A DNA stretch of 15,854 bases from Oscillospiraceae bacterium (GCA_031266295.1 JAISBH010000055.1:1-15854), one strand, 5' to 3'. Numbered from the stretch's first letter, positions 1-8,429 are shown. Notes: generated by a model from the sequence alone, not told the origin. A program made the numbers and translations.

Positions 1-60
1 ACAACCCTCATCGCCCCCTCAGGGGGAGATGTCGCCGCAGCGACAGAGGGGGTTCCCCCG
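1..60. repeat. GC-rich palindromic dispersed repeat, copy 1
   Basis: The segment contains nested short palindromes: a C-run facing a G-run around CAG (about 14-27), GTCGC-CGCA-GCGAC (31-44), and GGGGG-TT-CCCCC (about 49-59). Bases 24-52 recur perfectly in inverted orientation at the right end of the window, after which the copies differ by the length of the G-run. It resembles the small palindromic repeats scattered between genes in many gut Clostridia. It sits just past the GH5 stop codon, so its hairpins could also end or protect that transcript, although no T-tract follows. The left edge may be cut by the window. Confidence 0.7.
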
Positions 61-66
61 TCCTCC

Positions 67-1236
67 TCAATCCAAAAAAGCCTCCACGATCTCCGGGAAC
101 ACCCATTCAAGCGTGTGTCGGTCGATTAACCCGAAGCTCTCGCCCTTCGCTATGTCTGTCACGCCGTTGTCCCATAGCACTACTGGCACGCTATGCTCCC
201 TCGCCTCCGCCACGAACGCCTTCGCCCACGCAATCCTATCCTCCAGGTTCCCATTCTTGTTCATCGCTCCGGTTTCGTCCATGATCACCGGAATCCCGTT
301 CGATATGAATAGCTTATCAATGTTACCGAACACATCCCCCAAATTATTCTTAATTGGGAATTTATCCGTCCCCTTTATATTTAACGCAAAGTCATACGGT
401 TCATACGCATGTATACTTACCAACACATACGGATCATCCATCGGCACGTCCAAATGCTTCGCGTACCATATGCTCGCGGCGTGAGGCGTTATCATTACCA
501 ATCGCTCGCCGTTATGCCCGCCCGACGCGCGCACCGTCGCCAGCGCCTCTTTGTTAAGCAGCGTGACCAGATCGCGCGACTCCTTCGTACCGCCGCTCCA
601 CTCGGCGGGCGTGCCGTACGCGCGCGGTTCGTTCAGCAGGTTGAATATCAACCGTTCATTGTACCTGCTGAAACGCTCTCCCACTTGACGCCAAATCGCC
701 GTAATCTCCGCAACCGCTCCCTCGGCCTCTCCGTTCGATATGCGCGGCAGCAGATGATTCTCCTCATGATGCGTGTCGATAATCACATACAACCCCGCGT
801 CCAACGCGGCTTCAACCACCGTTTGCACCCGATCAAGGAACAACGGGTCGATCGCATACGTCTCAATAAAGTCAACGATGTGCGGCTCCCACGATACGGG
901 AATACGCACGATGTCCAGCCCCTTCGCCTTCAGCGATGCGAAAAACTCCGGCACGAGTTTCGGGTTGCTCCACGACGTCTCTGTCGACAATCCTCGCGAG
1001 GCTATCGCGTCGAGTGTGTTGCCCGCGTTGATCCCAAACCGCGCAGATTTGACAAACTCCCGCGCGGTCAGCGGCGTAAACTCATCCTCTCTTCCGGTAA
1101 GCGCGGCGTATCCATTCGGCGTCGGTTCATGATATTCGTTGAACTTCGCGCCTTCAGGCACGCTCGCGGCGGCGGTTTGGCATCCGATCAGCGCGGCCAG
1201 CGATAGGAATATAACCCTCTTGAGCTGTCTATGCAT
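67..1236 (-). CDS. Secreted GH5-family glycoside hydrolase (endoglucanase-like), probable lipoprotein
   Basis: This is a retaining beta-glycosidase of the GH5 (cellulase A) family, 389 residues, predicted to hydrolyse beta-1,4 glucan, mannan or a related polysaccharide outside the cell. An N-terminal signal peptide ends in the lipobox LIGC (Cys19), suggesting a lipid-anchored surface enzyme. Family landmarks appear in order: Arg111 in VRIPVSW, the HH pair near 156-157, the acid/base Glu203 in NLLNEP, His276/Tyr278 in SIHAYEP, the nucleophile Glu321 in VIMDETG, and Trp355 in VLWDNG. All catalytic positions are present, and the length is normal for a single-domain GH5 with no carbohydrate-binding module. 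An AAGGAG site (1244-1249) lies 7 bases before the ATG, supporting this start. It is transcribed divergently from the seven-gene cluster. The substrate within GH5 cannot be decided from the sequence. Confidence 0.93.
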   Translation of the reverse strand: MHRQLKRVIFLSLAALIGCQTAAASVPEGAKFNEYHEPTPNGYAALTGREDEFTPLTAREFVKSARFGINAGNTLDAIASRGLSTETSWSNPKLVPEFFASLKAKGLDIVRIPVSWEPHIVDFIETYAIDPLFLDRVQTVVEAALDAGLYVIIDTHHEENHLLPRISNGEAEGAVAEITAIWRQVGERFSRYNERLIFNLLNEPRAYGTPAEWSGGTKESRDLVTLLNKEALATVRASGGHNGERLVMITPHAASIWYAKHLDVPMDDPYVLVSIHAYEPYDFALNIKGTDKFPIKNNLGDVFGNIDKLFISNGIPVIMDETGAMNKNGNLEDRIAWAKAFVAEAREHSVPVVLWDNGVTDIAKGESFGLIDRHTLEWVFPEIVEAFLD

Positions 1237-1267
1237 GTTAGTTCTCCTTTGACGTAATCACGGATCG

Positions 1268-1296
1268 ATTATACCGAAAGAAAACGTTTTTGTAAA
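1268..1296 (-). promoter_or_regulatory. SigA-type promoter of the GH5 gene
   Basis: On the minus strand, TTTACA (1296-1291) and a perfect TATAAT (1273-1268) are separated by 17 bases. The predicted start of transcription lies about 25 bases before the GH5 start codon. This matches the SigA/sigma-70 consensus at 11 of 12 positions. Confidence 0.75.
1281..1290. promoter_or_regulatory. Putative LacI/CcpA-family operator in the GH5 promoter spacer
   Basis: AAAACGTTTT is a perfect ten-base palindrome with a central CG, embedded in GAAAGAAAACGTTTTTGT. A central CG flanked by A and T runs is typical of LacI-family and catabolite (cre-like) operators. It fills most of the spacer between the -35 and -10 boxes of the GH5 promoter, so a bound repressor would block RNA polymerase. 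No regulator gene lies in the window, so the cognate factor is unknown and the call rests on motif and position only. Confidence 0.5.
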
Positions 1297-1354
1297 CAAT
1301 GCGGGAATCGGATCGATTAACCTCTAGTCCCATTATATCCCAGCCTGCCGATAG

Positions 1355-1384
1355 TTGACAGTATCCATCATTTTCCGATATAAT
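1355..1384 (+). promoter_or_regulatory. Perfect-consensus SigA promoter of the tubulin/actin-like cluster
   Basis: TTGACA (1355-1360) and TATAAT (1379-1384) both match the consensus exactly, with an 18-base spacer. Transcription would begin near 1391, giving a leader of about 30 bases that carries GGGAGG (1410-1415) five bases before the first start codon. No operator-like palindrome overlaps it, so expression is probably strong and constitutive. No comparably good promoter was seen inside the cluster, so it may serve all seven genes. Confidence 0.85.
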
Positions 1385-1420
1385 GTAAGAAGTTTTGAAT
1401 GCAAATAATGGGAGGCGCCT

Positions 1421-3124
1421 ATGCGTCTTATAAATAAGAAAGTATGGCATGGTGCCGGACTGGCTGTCAGCGTGGCGTTGGCCGTGTTGGCTGGAGCGTG
1501 TGCCGTCCAGCCGCCGCAGCGTATCGACGGATACATAACGCCCGCGCCCACGATCGCCCCCACCGCCGAGCCTCAGCCTGAAACCCCTACCTCTGAACCG
1601 AACACGGCTGATCCTCCAGCCGCAACGGATAGCCCGGCGCCGCCCTCCGTTCCGACCGACAGCATCGGAGCAGTCGCCGCGTTTGCGACGAAAACGATAG
1701 GTCGCGTCGAGATATTCTATCCTGGCATGTCGTCTATGATGGGGTTCGTTGACGCGCCGATCACGACGATATACGAAAACACGATGGAAGCCATCGCCGC
1801 GAGCGTTAGCCTGCGCTGGCCTGCCGCTGAACTGCTGACATACCGCTACAACACCCAGGTCAATAAATCCGACATGCTGATGACTCGCGAACAGCTGCTG
1901 GGCGTGCTGGTTGAACCGTCTTTCTTCCGCGAGGCACCGCTGAACGAACAGCCCGCACGCGTGAAACCGGAGGGCGGTACGTTGCGCGTGCGCACCGGCG
2001 ACGCCGAAAAGATGAACGAACCGATCATCAGCTTCTATGAGCGTACCGGAAAACTGGTGCCCATCCAGCAGGGTTCAGCAGCGGGCACGGTCGTCGCGCT
2101 GACGGCCAGCGAGCCGGACACACTGACCATCATCGTATCGGATCTTCATGAACTGCGAAGCGACGACGGCACGCTCATTGCCGCGCTCAGCCAGAACGCG
2201 TTTCAGACGGGAAGGTCGATAGGGATACTGGCCGCGCTCAGCGAGTTTGCGGGATATGTGCCCGACATCGGTGCGAACAAGACCGCGTTCGTATGGGGCG
2301 CGCCGCCGACGGGCACGCTGGATTACATACTAGATTTCACCGATTACAAGGTGGGGGTATCGATCGATCCGCAGACGCGCGCGACTAAACCCAGGCCATT
2401 CTACGTGCTGTGCCTGGGCGAACAGAGCGCCGTCAGCGAGACGCTGACCACGCTGTCGGAACGGCTGGCGCGCGAATTCGCGTCGAATCCAAACTTCATT
2501 CAGCGCACGGCGCTATACGGCAGCGACTATGTGCCTGGCGGATATTCATTGCAGGGGCACATGAGCTACGCGGGGGGACAAGGCGTAACCGCGCTGGCCG
2601 ATCCGAACGCTCCGGGCGGATTATCTCGCGTCGAACTGAAGACCACGTCTAACCAGCGCTACCTTGAATGGTTGGTCGAATACCCCACGAACCAAACCGA
2701 TCCTCGGGCGGGGCGATTCCAAGCGGGCGACTTCAATTTTGAGGCGCGCGCCGCCAACGACGAACAGGGTATATCACTGCCGGGATTGACATGGTCGATA
2801 GCCGAGTCGACGCCGACGTCGGTCAGGATCGCGCTGCGGCTGGACTTCTTCGCCGGATCGCCTCCGCGTGGTTCGTATACGCTCGCTATCTCCGGCAGTC
2901 TGGCCGCTCCCTCTGAATTGCCGGGCTCGGAATGGGTCGATCAATTCGGCTGGGATCCAGACGGCGCGGACATGCTGCGCGTCGAACAGAATCAAGTCCC
3001 ATTCGACGGCGGACGGACGCTGTATCTGTCACGGCTGTTCAACGCGCTGGGCCAGGCTCATATCGCACGCGTCGGCAACACCCCGCTGGGCACGGTGGAG
3101 ATAGAATTCGTCGTGTTCGCTTAA
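1421..3124 (+). CDS. Proline-rich lipoprotein with a possible degenerate VWA-like domain (cluster gene 1)
   Basis: This 567-residue exported protein is of unknown function. A hydrophobic signal peptide ends at LAGAC (Cys27), an imperfect but plausible lipobox. A Pro/Thr/Ala-rich linker follows (about 29-80), consistent with crossing the cell wall. From about residue 92 a folded region begins. A strand leads to PGMSSMMGF (101-109), which lines up with the DxSxSM-G start of a von Willebrand A domain but has Pro in place of the metal-binding Asp. TIIVSDLHE (236-244) resembles the later VWA strand and acidic loop, and GRSIGILAALSEFAG (264-278) and RPFYVLCLG (325-333) follow. If VWA, the MIDAS site is lost. 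The C-terminal 200 residues look beta-rich and are unrecognised. It is first in the cluster, with GGGAGG five bases before the ATG. VWA assignment is low confidence; export and probable lipidation are better supported. Confidence 0.8.
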   Translation: MRLINKKVWHGAGLAVSVALAVLAGACAVQPPQRIDGYITPAPTIAPTAEPQPETPTSEPNTADPPAATDSPAPPSVPTDSIGAVAAFATKTIGRVEIFYPGMSSMMGFVDAPITTIYENTMEAIAASVSLRWPAAELLTYRYNTQVNKSDMLMTREQLLGVLVEPSFFREAPLNEQPARVKPEGGTLRVRTGDAEKMNEPIISFYERTGKLVPIQQGSAAGTVVALTASEPDTLTIIVSDLHELRSDDGTLIAALSQNAFQTGRSIGILAALSEFAGYVPDIGANKTAFVWGAPPTGTLDYILDFTDYKVGVSIDPQTRATKPRPFYVLCLGEQSAVSETLTTLSERLAREFASNPNFIQRTALYGSDYVPGGYSLQGHMSYAGGQGVTALADPNAPGGLSRVELKTTSNQRYLEWLVEYPTNQTDPRAGRFQAGDFNFEARAANDEQGISLPGLTWSIAESTPTSVRIALRLDFFAGSPPRGSYTLAISGSLAAPSELPGSEWVDQFGWDPDGADMLRVEQNQVPFDGGRTLYLSRLFNALGQAHIARVGNTPLGTVEIEFVVFA

Positions 3125-3138
3125 TATATGGAGGCATA

Positions 3139-3744
3139 ATGAACCGCGGAGTGAATCGGTTTATCGCTACGCTATGGCGCTGGGCATTGATTGTGTTGGT
3201 ATATCTGGTACTGGGCGTGCCGCTGCTGGGGCTGGTGCTTCCCGGCGCGGGCGGCCAAGCGGTCGAGATACCTATGCTGTTCCAAAGCCTGTTGCGCTCC
3301 GCCGCGAACAACTACGGCTTCTTCCCCGACCACACGTATTACGAGTCGTGGCAACGTTACTGCAGCCTGTACGCGATGAACTGTCTGTACATATCGCTCG
3401 CGCTGACGGGGTTGTGGAACGTGATCTACGCGACGCCGTTGCTGGGTCGCAATCATGAACGGTCGGCGCTCGGTACGTTCTGGCTGTTCGTATTCACTCA
3501 CGCTGCGTTGATGCTGGGATACGCGTTTGTACATTTCACGATCGACTCTCTGACGTGGGATTGGCTAATACGCCAACCGGGCAGCCGTGGCGCAATGCTG
3601 CTGCTGCCGCAGTGGCTCGCGTTGCCGTTCGCCATATCGATACGATTGCTGTGTCCGTACCGGGTGTACCCGATGTTCCCTATCGCTGACAAGATCCGCG
3701 CGCCGCTAGGCTTGAGAGTTTATTCCCGTCGAGGTGCACGTTAA
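3139..3744 (+). CDS. Four-helix integral membrane protein of unknown function (cluster gene 2)
   Basis: This 201-residue protein has four clear hydrophobic segments, at about residues 13-35, 79-99, 112-134 and 152-172. A basic N terminus and a basic tail (SRRGAR) suggest both ends are cytoplasmic. A longer in-frame reading upstream overlaps the preceding lipoprotein gene and was discarded: the ATG at 3139 has TGGAGG (3129-3134) at good spacing and begins directly with the basic stretch and first helix. The first external loop (about 36-78) is rich in aromatic residues. No family was recognised. The stop codon overlaps the start of the tubulin-like gene by one base (TAATG), implying translational coupling and possibly assembly of the two products. 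It may anchor the cytoplasmic GTPase to the membrane (inference). Confidence 0.85.
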   Translation: MNRGVNRFIATLWRWALIVLVYLVLGVPLLGLVLPGAGGQAVEIPMLFQSLLRSAANNYGFFPDHTYYESWQRYCSLYAMNCLYISLALTGLWNVIYATPLLGRNHERSALGTFWLFVFTHAALMLGYAFVHFTIDSLTWDWLIRQPGSRGAMLLLPQWLALPFAISIRLLCPYRVYPMFPIADKIRAPLGLRVYSRRGAR

Positions 3745-5225
3745 TGCCTAACCATTTTCTGGTATTCCTGGGTGGAACCGGCGCGAAATGCGCCGAAGCG
3801 CTCGTTCAGCTGGCCGCCGCCGGAGCCGCGGGCGGCGCGGATTTGACATACCACATACTTACCGTGGACGTGGACGCGACAAACGGCAACCGTAAGCGCG
3901 CTCTCGAAGCGATCGGACGCTACCAGATGCTGCGCGAGCAATTCCCCGCGTCGGATCAATTCGTCGGGAGTTCGCTGTTCGCGCCTAGGATAACGCACTA
4001 TGACTGGCATGTGCAGATGCCGGATGTGTTTGCGTTCTCGGCTGGCGTGGATTGCCTGAACGCGATGCGCACTCAGAACAATCCGGATGAGCTGGATCTG
4101 ATGAGGCTGCTGTATTCCGACGACGAGATGGGGTTCAACTTCGCGCGGGAGGGATTCCACGCGATACCAGCGATAGGCGCGCCGGTTCTGCAGTACATAC
4201 TGCGCGAGGGTTTGGGCATGGAGCCGTTGGAGGCGTTCGTATCCGTGATGCGCGCGGAGGTCGGCGCGCAGTCACATCTGATATTGATAGGATCGATATT
4301 CGGCGGAACGGGCGCGTGCGGCGTGCCCGCGCTGATGCGTTACTTCACGGATCAAATGTCGAGCGTCGCGCTAGCCGGGCGGCTGCATACCCACGCGGTG
4401 CTGCTGCTGCCGTATTATCATTTCGCCGATCCAAGCGGCGAGGAACCGCTGGCCGTGCACGCGCGGCGGTTCTATAACAACGCGCGCGGTGCGCTGGCGT
4501 TCTACCGCGACATGGAGAAGGAATTGGGATACAAGCGGCTGTATCTAATCGGCTCTCCGGTAGATTACAACATGGGCGCGTATCATCCGGGCATGGAGAA
4601 CCAGCAAAACCCGCCCACCCCCGTCGAATGGGAGAGCGCGCTGGCTATCGCGCACTGCGTGTCAACACCGATTGAAGCGAATGAAGGCGCGCGGCAATAT
4701 ATCCATAGCGTGCGCGGCGCCGGACCAGCGGGCGCGCCAACGTCGCTGAAACTGGCTTGGCGGGACTTCTCGCTGCCCGTGGCCGCTCCTGTCGGAACGA
4801 TGATGAGATTCTGCGCTGCGTACCTGGGCTATTATCGGCAGTATATCGCGAAGAACAGGCAGCGTCAGACAGGCGTCAAGCCGTTCTTCAAGGAATTGAT
4901 ACTGCCATACCTGGAATTGATCGAGCACGAGACGCAGGCGTTCCTGGTTCTCGAGGAGTTCTGCCAGCGATTCTGGGAGTGGGCAAGGGAATCAATGACG
5001 CATGAGATACTGGAACAGGCGTGCTTTACGGAACGAGTTACCAACACGCAAGGGTATCCGTACCGAGCGCTGAACCAACTGACGCAGGGCGTGTCTGCGC
5101 CGAGATGGACGGCGGTCGAGGACGCTATATTCGATGGGATAAAGCCGCTCAAGGGCGAGGATGAACGTGTCGAGTATAACGCGGGGCTGTTCGTGCATGG
5201 ATTGTACGCGCACTGCGCGCCGTAG
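3744..5225 (+). CDS. Tubulin/FtsZ-like GTPase (cluster gene 3)
   Basis: This 493-residue cytoplasmic protein is predicted to bind GTP and perhaps polymerise. The N terminus has a strand followed by a glycine loop, FLVFLGGTGAKCAEAL (5-20), equivalent to loop T1 of FtsZ/tubulin. ILTVDVDATN (38-47) fits the second nucleotide-contacting loop. LIGSIFGGTGACGVP (about 181-195, GGTGACG at 187-193) matches the tubulin signature GGTG[ST]G, the phosphate-binding T4 loop. LLLPYY then NNARGALAFY fit the strand and helix that supply the guanine-contacting Asn. It is longer than FtsZ, with a roughly 200-residue helical C-terminal region (from about 330) that is unrecognised. It resembles the divergent bacterial tubulin-like families (Tubulin_2 or FtsZ-like) rather than FtsZ, TubZ or PhuZ. 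A catalytic T7-loop acidic residue could not be placed with confidence. It overlaps the upstream membrane-protein gene by one base. Confidence 0.8.
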   Translation: MPNHFLVFLGGTGAKCAEALVQLAAAGAAGGADLTYHILTVDVDATNGNRKRALEAIGRYQMLREQFPASDQFVGSSLFAPRITHYDWHVQMPDVFAFSAGVDCLNAMRTQNNPDELDLMRLLYSDDEMGFNFAREGFHAIPAIGAPVLQYILREGLGMEPLEAFVSVMRAEVGAQSHLILIGSIFGGTGACGVPALMRYFTDQMSSVALAGRLHTHAVLLLPYYHFADPSGEEPLAVHARRFYNNARGALAFYRDMEKELGYKRLYLIGSPVDYNMGAYHPGMENQQNPPTPVEWESALAIAHCVSTPIEANEGARQYIHSVRGAGPAGAPTSLKLAWRDFSLPVAAPVGTMMRFCAAYLGYYRQYIAKNRQRQTGVKPFFKELILPYLELIEHETQAFLVLEEFCQRFWEWARESMTHEILEQACFTERVTNTQGYPYRALNQLTQGVSAPRWTAVEDAIFDGIKPLKGEDERVEYNAGLFVHGLYAHCAP

Positions 5226-5237
5226 GGGGAAGTGTAG

Positions 5238-8200
5238 ATGCCTAAACCCATCGCGCCGGAGAGGCGCGTCGCGTTGCTGCCGCGATTGGCCGCCGGACAT
5301 GGAGTGCAAGCGCCCGAGAACGCGCATTGGACGTCGCGCGCCCAGGCCTTAACGCTCATCAGCCGCGCCATCGACGTGCCCGATTCAGCCGAGAAGGCTC
5401 ACTCCATCCCCGACCTGTTCAGCCAGTCCATGCAGTTCGAGTTCGACCTTAGCGTGCGTTCGGCGGAGGCTGTCGCCGCATGGCAGGGACTCGTCGCCGC
5501 TCTCCTGCTCACCACCGGCGGCGGACTGCTGCGCGCGCGTTCGATATTGCTCGCACAACTCCCCAACTCGCCTTTCGCGCAAATACTGCGCGACACGGCC
5601 AAGCGCCGCGGTATTGAGCGCGTCACGCTCTTTGAGCTGCGCCGCACGGACGGCACATACGCCGCCGTCGCGTTCCGGTTCGACGCTATGCCGTCCATGA
5701 TATGCCCGGCCGCGCAGATCCGCGGCCCGTTCGAGGTAGAATACCCGTGGCTGGTAAACTCCGCGCGAGGCTGGATGTTCACCACCCCGCGCGCGCTGGC
5801 CCACGTTCCTGAATATCGGCCCGCCGCAATCGCGCTGCGTAACGAGCTATATGCCCTGCGCGAACGCTCCATCCCCGCAAACGAGAACCGTGACGGTCTC
5901 CAGCTAGGACTCCTGCGCGAGTACTTCCAAACCCTAGACGCACTGGGCGATGAAATCTCCGATTATCCGGTGAACGAGCGCGTCCGCGAACTCCTCTTTA
6001 CCGAGGAGAAATCCTCCTACTCCACCAGGGACGTGGATCATCCCGCATCCATCCAGATATTCACCGACAGAATCTGCCTGTTCCGCGTCGGTCATGAATT
6101 CAATCACCTGCGCACGGTTCATCAGCAATCCATGGTCGTGCATCACAACGGCACTCCAACGCCCTGGCACGCGCTGCTGCCGGTCAAACGCGCGTGGGCG
6201 CGGCAGCACATGCCCGAACTGCGCTCCGGCGCGGTAAAGACGCGTATGCGCTGGCGATATGGCGCTATCGAGGCGACCTTGCTCGACGGCAAGGACGAGC
6301 CGATCGGATACCGCCGCTACCGCGCCCAGGATTTGATCAACCTGTCGAACACTAAAACGATGCCCCGCGTGGCGGTTTGGCCGCCCAAGGCTATGGCCGG
6401 GTGGAACCGCTACTACCTGTTTCAGTCCGGCGTGGAGGACATGCTGCCGCTGGGCGCCGCGCCGCTGGATATCGATCCCGGCGAAGTCAGCGAGGTGACG
6501 CTGCTCACGCGGATGCCCGACGGGCTGTCGTTCTCATTAGGCAAAGAGGAGGTGGGGGTGCTCGCGCCACAGTTCGAGACGGCCGTCAACCCGAAGTCGC
6601 GCGAAATCCATATCGGGTTCGACTTCGGCACGACGGGCACGACCGTTTACAAGCATGACCCATCCTCCGGCGTAACCGCGCCGCTGTCGTTCGCGAAGGA
6701 CGGCGCGCTGTTCATATTCGGCCGTGAAGCGGACTCTGAGACGGATATGACGGCGCGGTTCGTCAACGAGAACATTGCCGACCGCGCTACCCACTACACA
6801 TTATTGCGCCGCAAGGATGAGCCGCTGCAGGAAGGCCGCGCGATCGTCCAGACCGCGATACCGTTCCTGTGGGAGTCGAAGTTCAAGCCGGAACTGATTC
6901 GCGACGTCTCCGACGACCTCAAGTGGAGCGCACTGGGTTCCGATAAACTGCGCGCGCATCTGTTCCTTGAGCAATACCTGATGATGGCGCTGTGGCACTC
7001 CGCCGAACACGGCGCGAAGTATGTCCGCTGGCGCGCGTCATATCCGCTGTCGATGCTCGGCCGTCAGCAGGAGGATTATGTCTCCAAGATGCAGGCGATC
7101 ATCTCCAGCCTGTGCCAGAACGCGTATCGCATCCCTTACGACGCGAACTTCTGTTCGGAGTCCGAGGCCGTCGGATTCATGCTAATGGATAACGGCATAC
7201 AGGCGCGGTTCCTCGATGGACTGACGGTCAATGACGAGACGGGGTTCTTCTGCATCGATATAGGCGGCGGCACCACCGACATGTCACTTTGGCTGGGACG
7301 GCGGCTATTGATGCAAGCGTCGCTGAAATGGGCGGGCAACGCAATCCTCTGCGACACGGTCACACGTGAAAACCACGGTCCCGACCGTGAGTCGCGCCGC
7401 AACCTGATCGATTCATTCTTCTCGTTCAGGGATGCGCTGGCCGCTCCCGAGCATCGCGCCGCGCTGACCGCCGCGCTTGACGAGGGCCGCACAGGCGAGT
7501 TCCGCCGCGTTTGGAACGTCCTAGCCGACGAAATCGCCGACTCCATCAAGGGATTGCATCGAACGGCGGAGCCGCTGCTAAACTACATCAACATACTGAG
7601 GTTCAACCTATACCTGCTGTTCTACTTCGCTGGGCGGATGGCGCGCGAAGCCGCGAATGACCTGTCAAAGGATTCGGCGGCGGGGCTGACGAACAGACCG
7701 CTGCCAGTCGCCGTGCTGGGCAACGGCGCCAAGATGCTGATGATGCTGTACAATGACGTCGAACTGGTCACGCGCGCTGACGAAGACGGCGTGGAGCGTC
7801 TCCACCCGACCGAGCGGCGCAACGAGTCGCGCTATCAGGAGGAAATGACTCGTCTGAAGCGCGCGTTCACGGTGGGCTGCGGCGGCGCGAGTCTGGAGCG
7901 CGACGCAAGACACGCGATGGATATTCGCAGCGGACTTGATGCCCGCGAGTCGCAGAGCGTCCCGATCGAGGCTACGATCATCGAGCCGTTCATGCCCAAG
8001 CAGGAAACGGCGTCTGGGTTGGCGCTCGCGCCTGAGGCATACTTGCTGCAGCGCGCGTCAGAACCGGCGGACGAAGCGCGGCGCTCAGGCTGGCCGAATC
8101 ACAGCGCGTACAGGATGTCCGACGATGGCGTTGTGTACCAAACGATGACGGATGAGTTCAAGGAACTGATAGACGACAGCTTCGCCGCTCTGAGAGAGGC

Positions 8201-8429
8201 GTTCGATGACGACGCCGAGTTCCTGGATTTCCTGTCGTCGGTGTTTGATCCGCCCCAGGGCGCGGACAGGTACAGCTTCGAGGCGTACTTTCGAGGCGTA
8301 TGGCTGCAGTGCAAGCGGCATAATCCGGAACCGACGCTGCCTGGGCAGCCGTTGCCTCATAAGAATTCGATCGCCGGACGATTTGTGGAAGTTTTGGCCG
8401 CGATGAACAGAATGATGCGTACAGCCTGA
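5238..8429 (+). CDS. Large Hsp70/actin-superfamily ATPase with an unknown N-terminal domain (cluster gene 4)
   Basis: This is a 1063-residue cytoplasmic protein. The C-terminal 600 residues contain the actin/Hsp70/sugar-kinase nucleotide site: phosphate-1 loop GFDFGTTGTTVY (460-471, Asp462), phosphate-2 loop CIDIGGGTTDMS (672-683, Asp674), and the adenosine motif VAVLGNGAK (824-832). All three are intact, so ATP binding is well supported. Residues 1-450 form a large, mixed region I do not recognise. The tail after about 900 carries no substrate-binding domain like that of DnaK. The Hsp70-type DFGTT/IGGGTTD pattern argues against a sugar kinase. AGGGGGA (5224-5230) precedes the ATG at 5238 by seven bases, and the gene starts 12 bases after the tubulin-like stop. 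Pairing with a tubulin-like GTPase suggests a filament or chaperone-like partner, but the role is inferred. A 77-base gap to the next gene is the longest in the cluster. Confidence 0.88.
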   Translation: MPKPIAPERRVALLPRLAAGHGVQAPENAHWTSRAQALTLISRAIDVPDSAEKAHSIPDLFSQSMQFEFDLSVRSAEAVAAWQGLVAALLLTTGGGLLRARSILLAQLPNSPFAQILRDTAKRRGIERVTLFELRRTDGTYAAVAFRFDAMPSMICPAAQIRGPFEVEYPWLVNSARGWMFTTPRALAHVPEYRPAAIALRNELYALRERSIPANENRDGLQLGLLREYFQTLDALGDEISDYPVNERVRELLFTEEKSSYSTRDVDHPASIQIFTDRICLFRVGHEFNHLRTVHQQSMVVHHNGTPTPWHALLPVKRAWARQHMPELRSGAVKTRMRWRYGAIEATLLDGKDEPIGYRRYRAQDLINLSNTKTMPRVAVWPPKAMAGWNRYYLFQSGVEDMLPLGAAPLDIDPGEVSEVTLLTRMPDGLSFSLGKEEVGVLAPQFETAVNPKSREIHIGFDFGTTGTTVYKHDPSSGVTAPLSFAKDGALFIFGREADSETDMTARFVNENIADRATHYTLLRRKDEPLQEGRAIVQTAIPFLWESKFKPELIRDVSDDLKWSALGSDKLRAHLFLEQYLMMALWHSAEHGAKYVRWRASYPLSMLGRQQEDYVSKMQAIISSLCQNAYRIPYDANFCSESEAVGFMLMDNGIQARFLDGLTVNDETGFFCIDIGGGTTDMSLWLGRRLLMQASLKWAGNAILCDTVTRENHGPDRESRRNLIDSFFSFRDALAAPEHRAALTAALDEGRTGEFRRVWNVLADEIADSIKGLHRTAEPLLNYINILRFNLYLLFYFAGRMAREAANDLSKDSAAGLTNRPLPVAVLGNGAKMLMMLYNDVELVTRADEDGVERLHPTERRNESRYQEEMTRLKRAFTVGCGGASLERDARHAMDIRSGLDARESQSVPIEATIIEPFMPKQETASGLALAPEAYLLQRASEPADEARRSGWPNHSAYRMSDDGVVYQTMTDEFKELIDDSFAALREAFDDDAEFLDFLSSVFDPPQGADRYSFEAYFRGVWLQCKRHNPEPTLPGQPLPHKNSIAGRFVEVLAAMNRMMRTA

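Noticed and set aside
409..1206. Long open frame opposite the GH5 gene (265 codons)
   Set aside because: It is antisense to a gene with complete catalytic motifs, is Arg-rich with no recognisable domain, and is a common by-product of GC-rich coding sequence.
2932..3138. N-terminal extension of the four-helix membrane protein
   Set aside because: It would overlap the lipoprotein gene, encode an Arg-rich stretch before the first helix, and ignore the strong TGGAGG before the ATG at 3139.
3744..8429. Plasmid segregation module (TubZ or ParM type)
   Set aside because: No DNA-binding adaptor gene or centromere-like repeats lie nearby, the ATPase is far larger than ParM, and the surrounding genes are membrane and secreted proteins.
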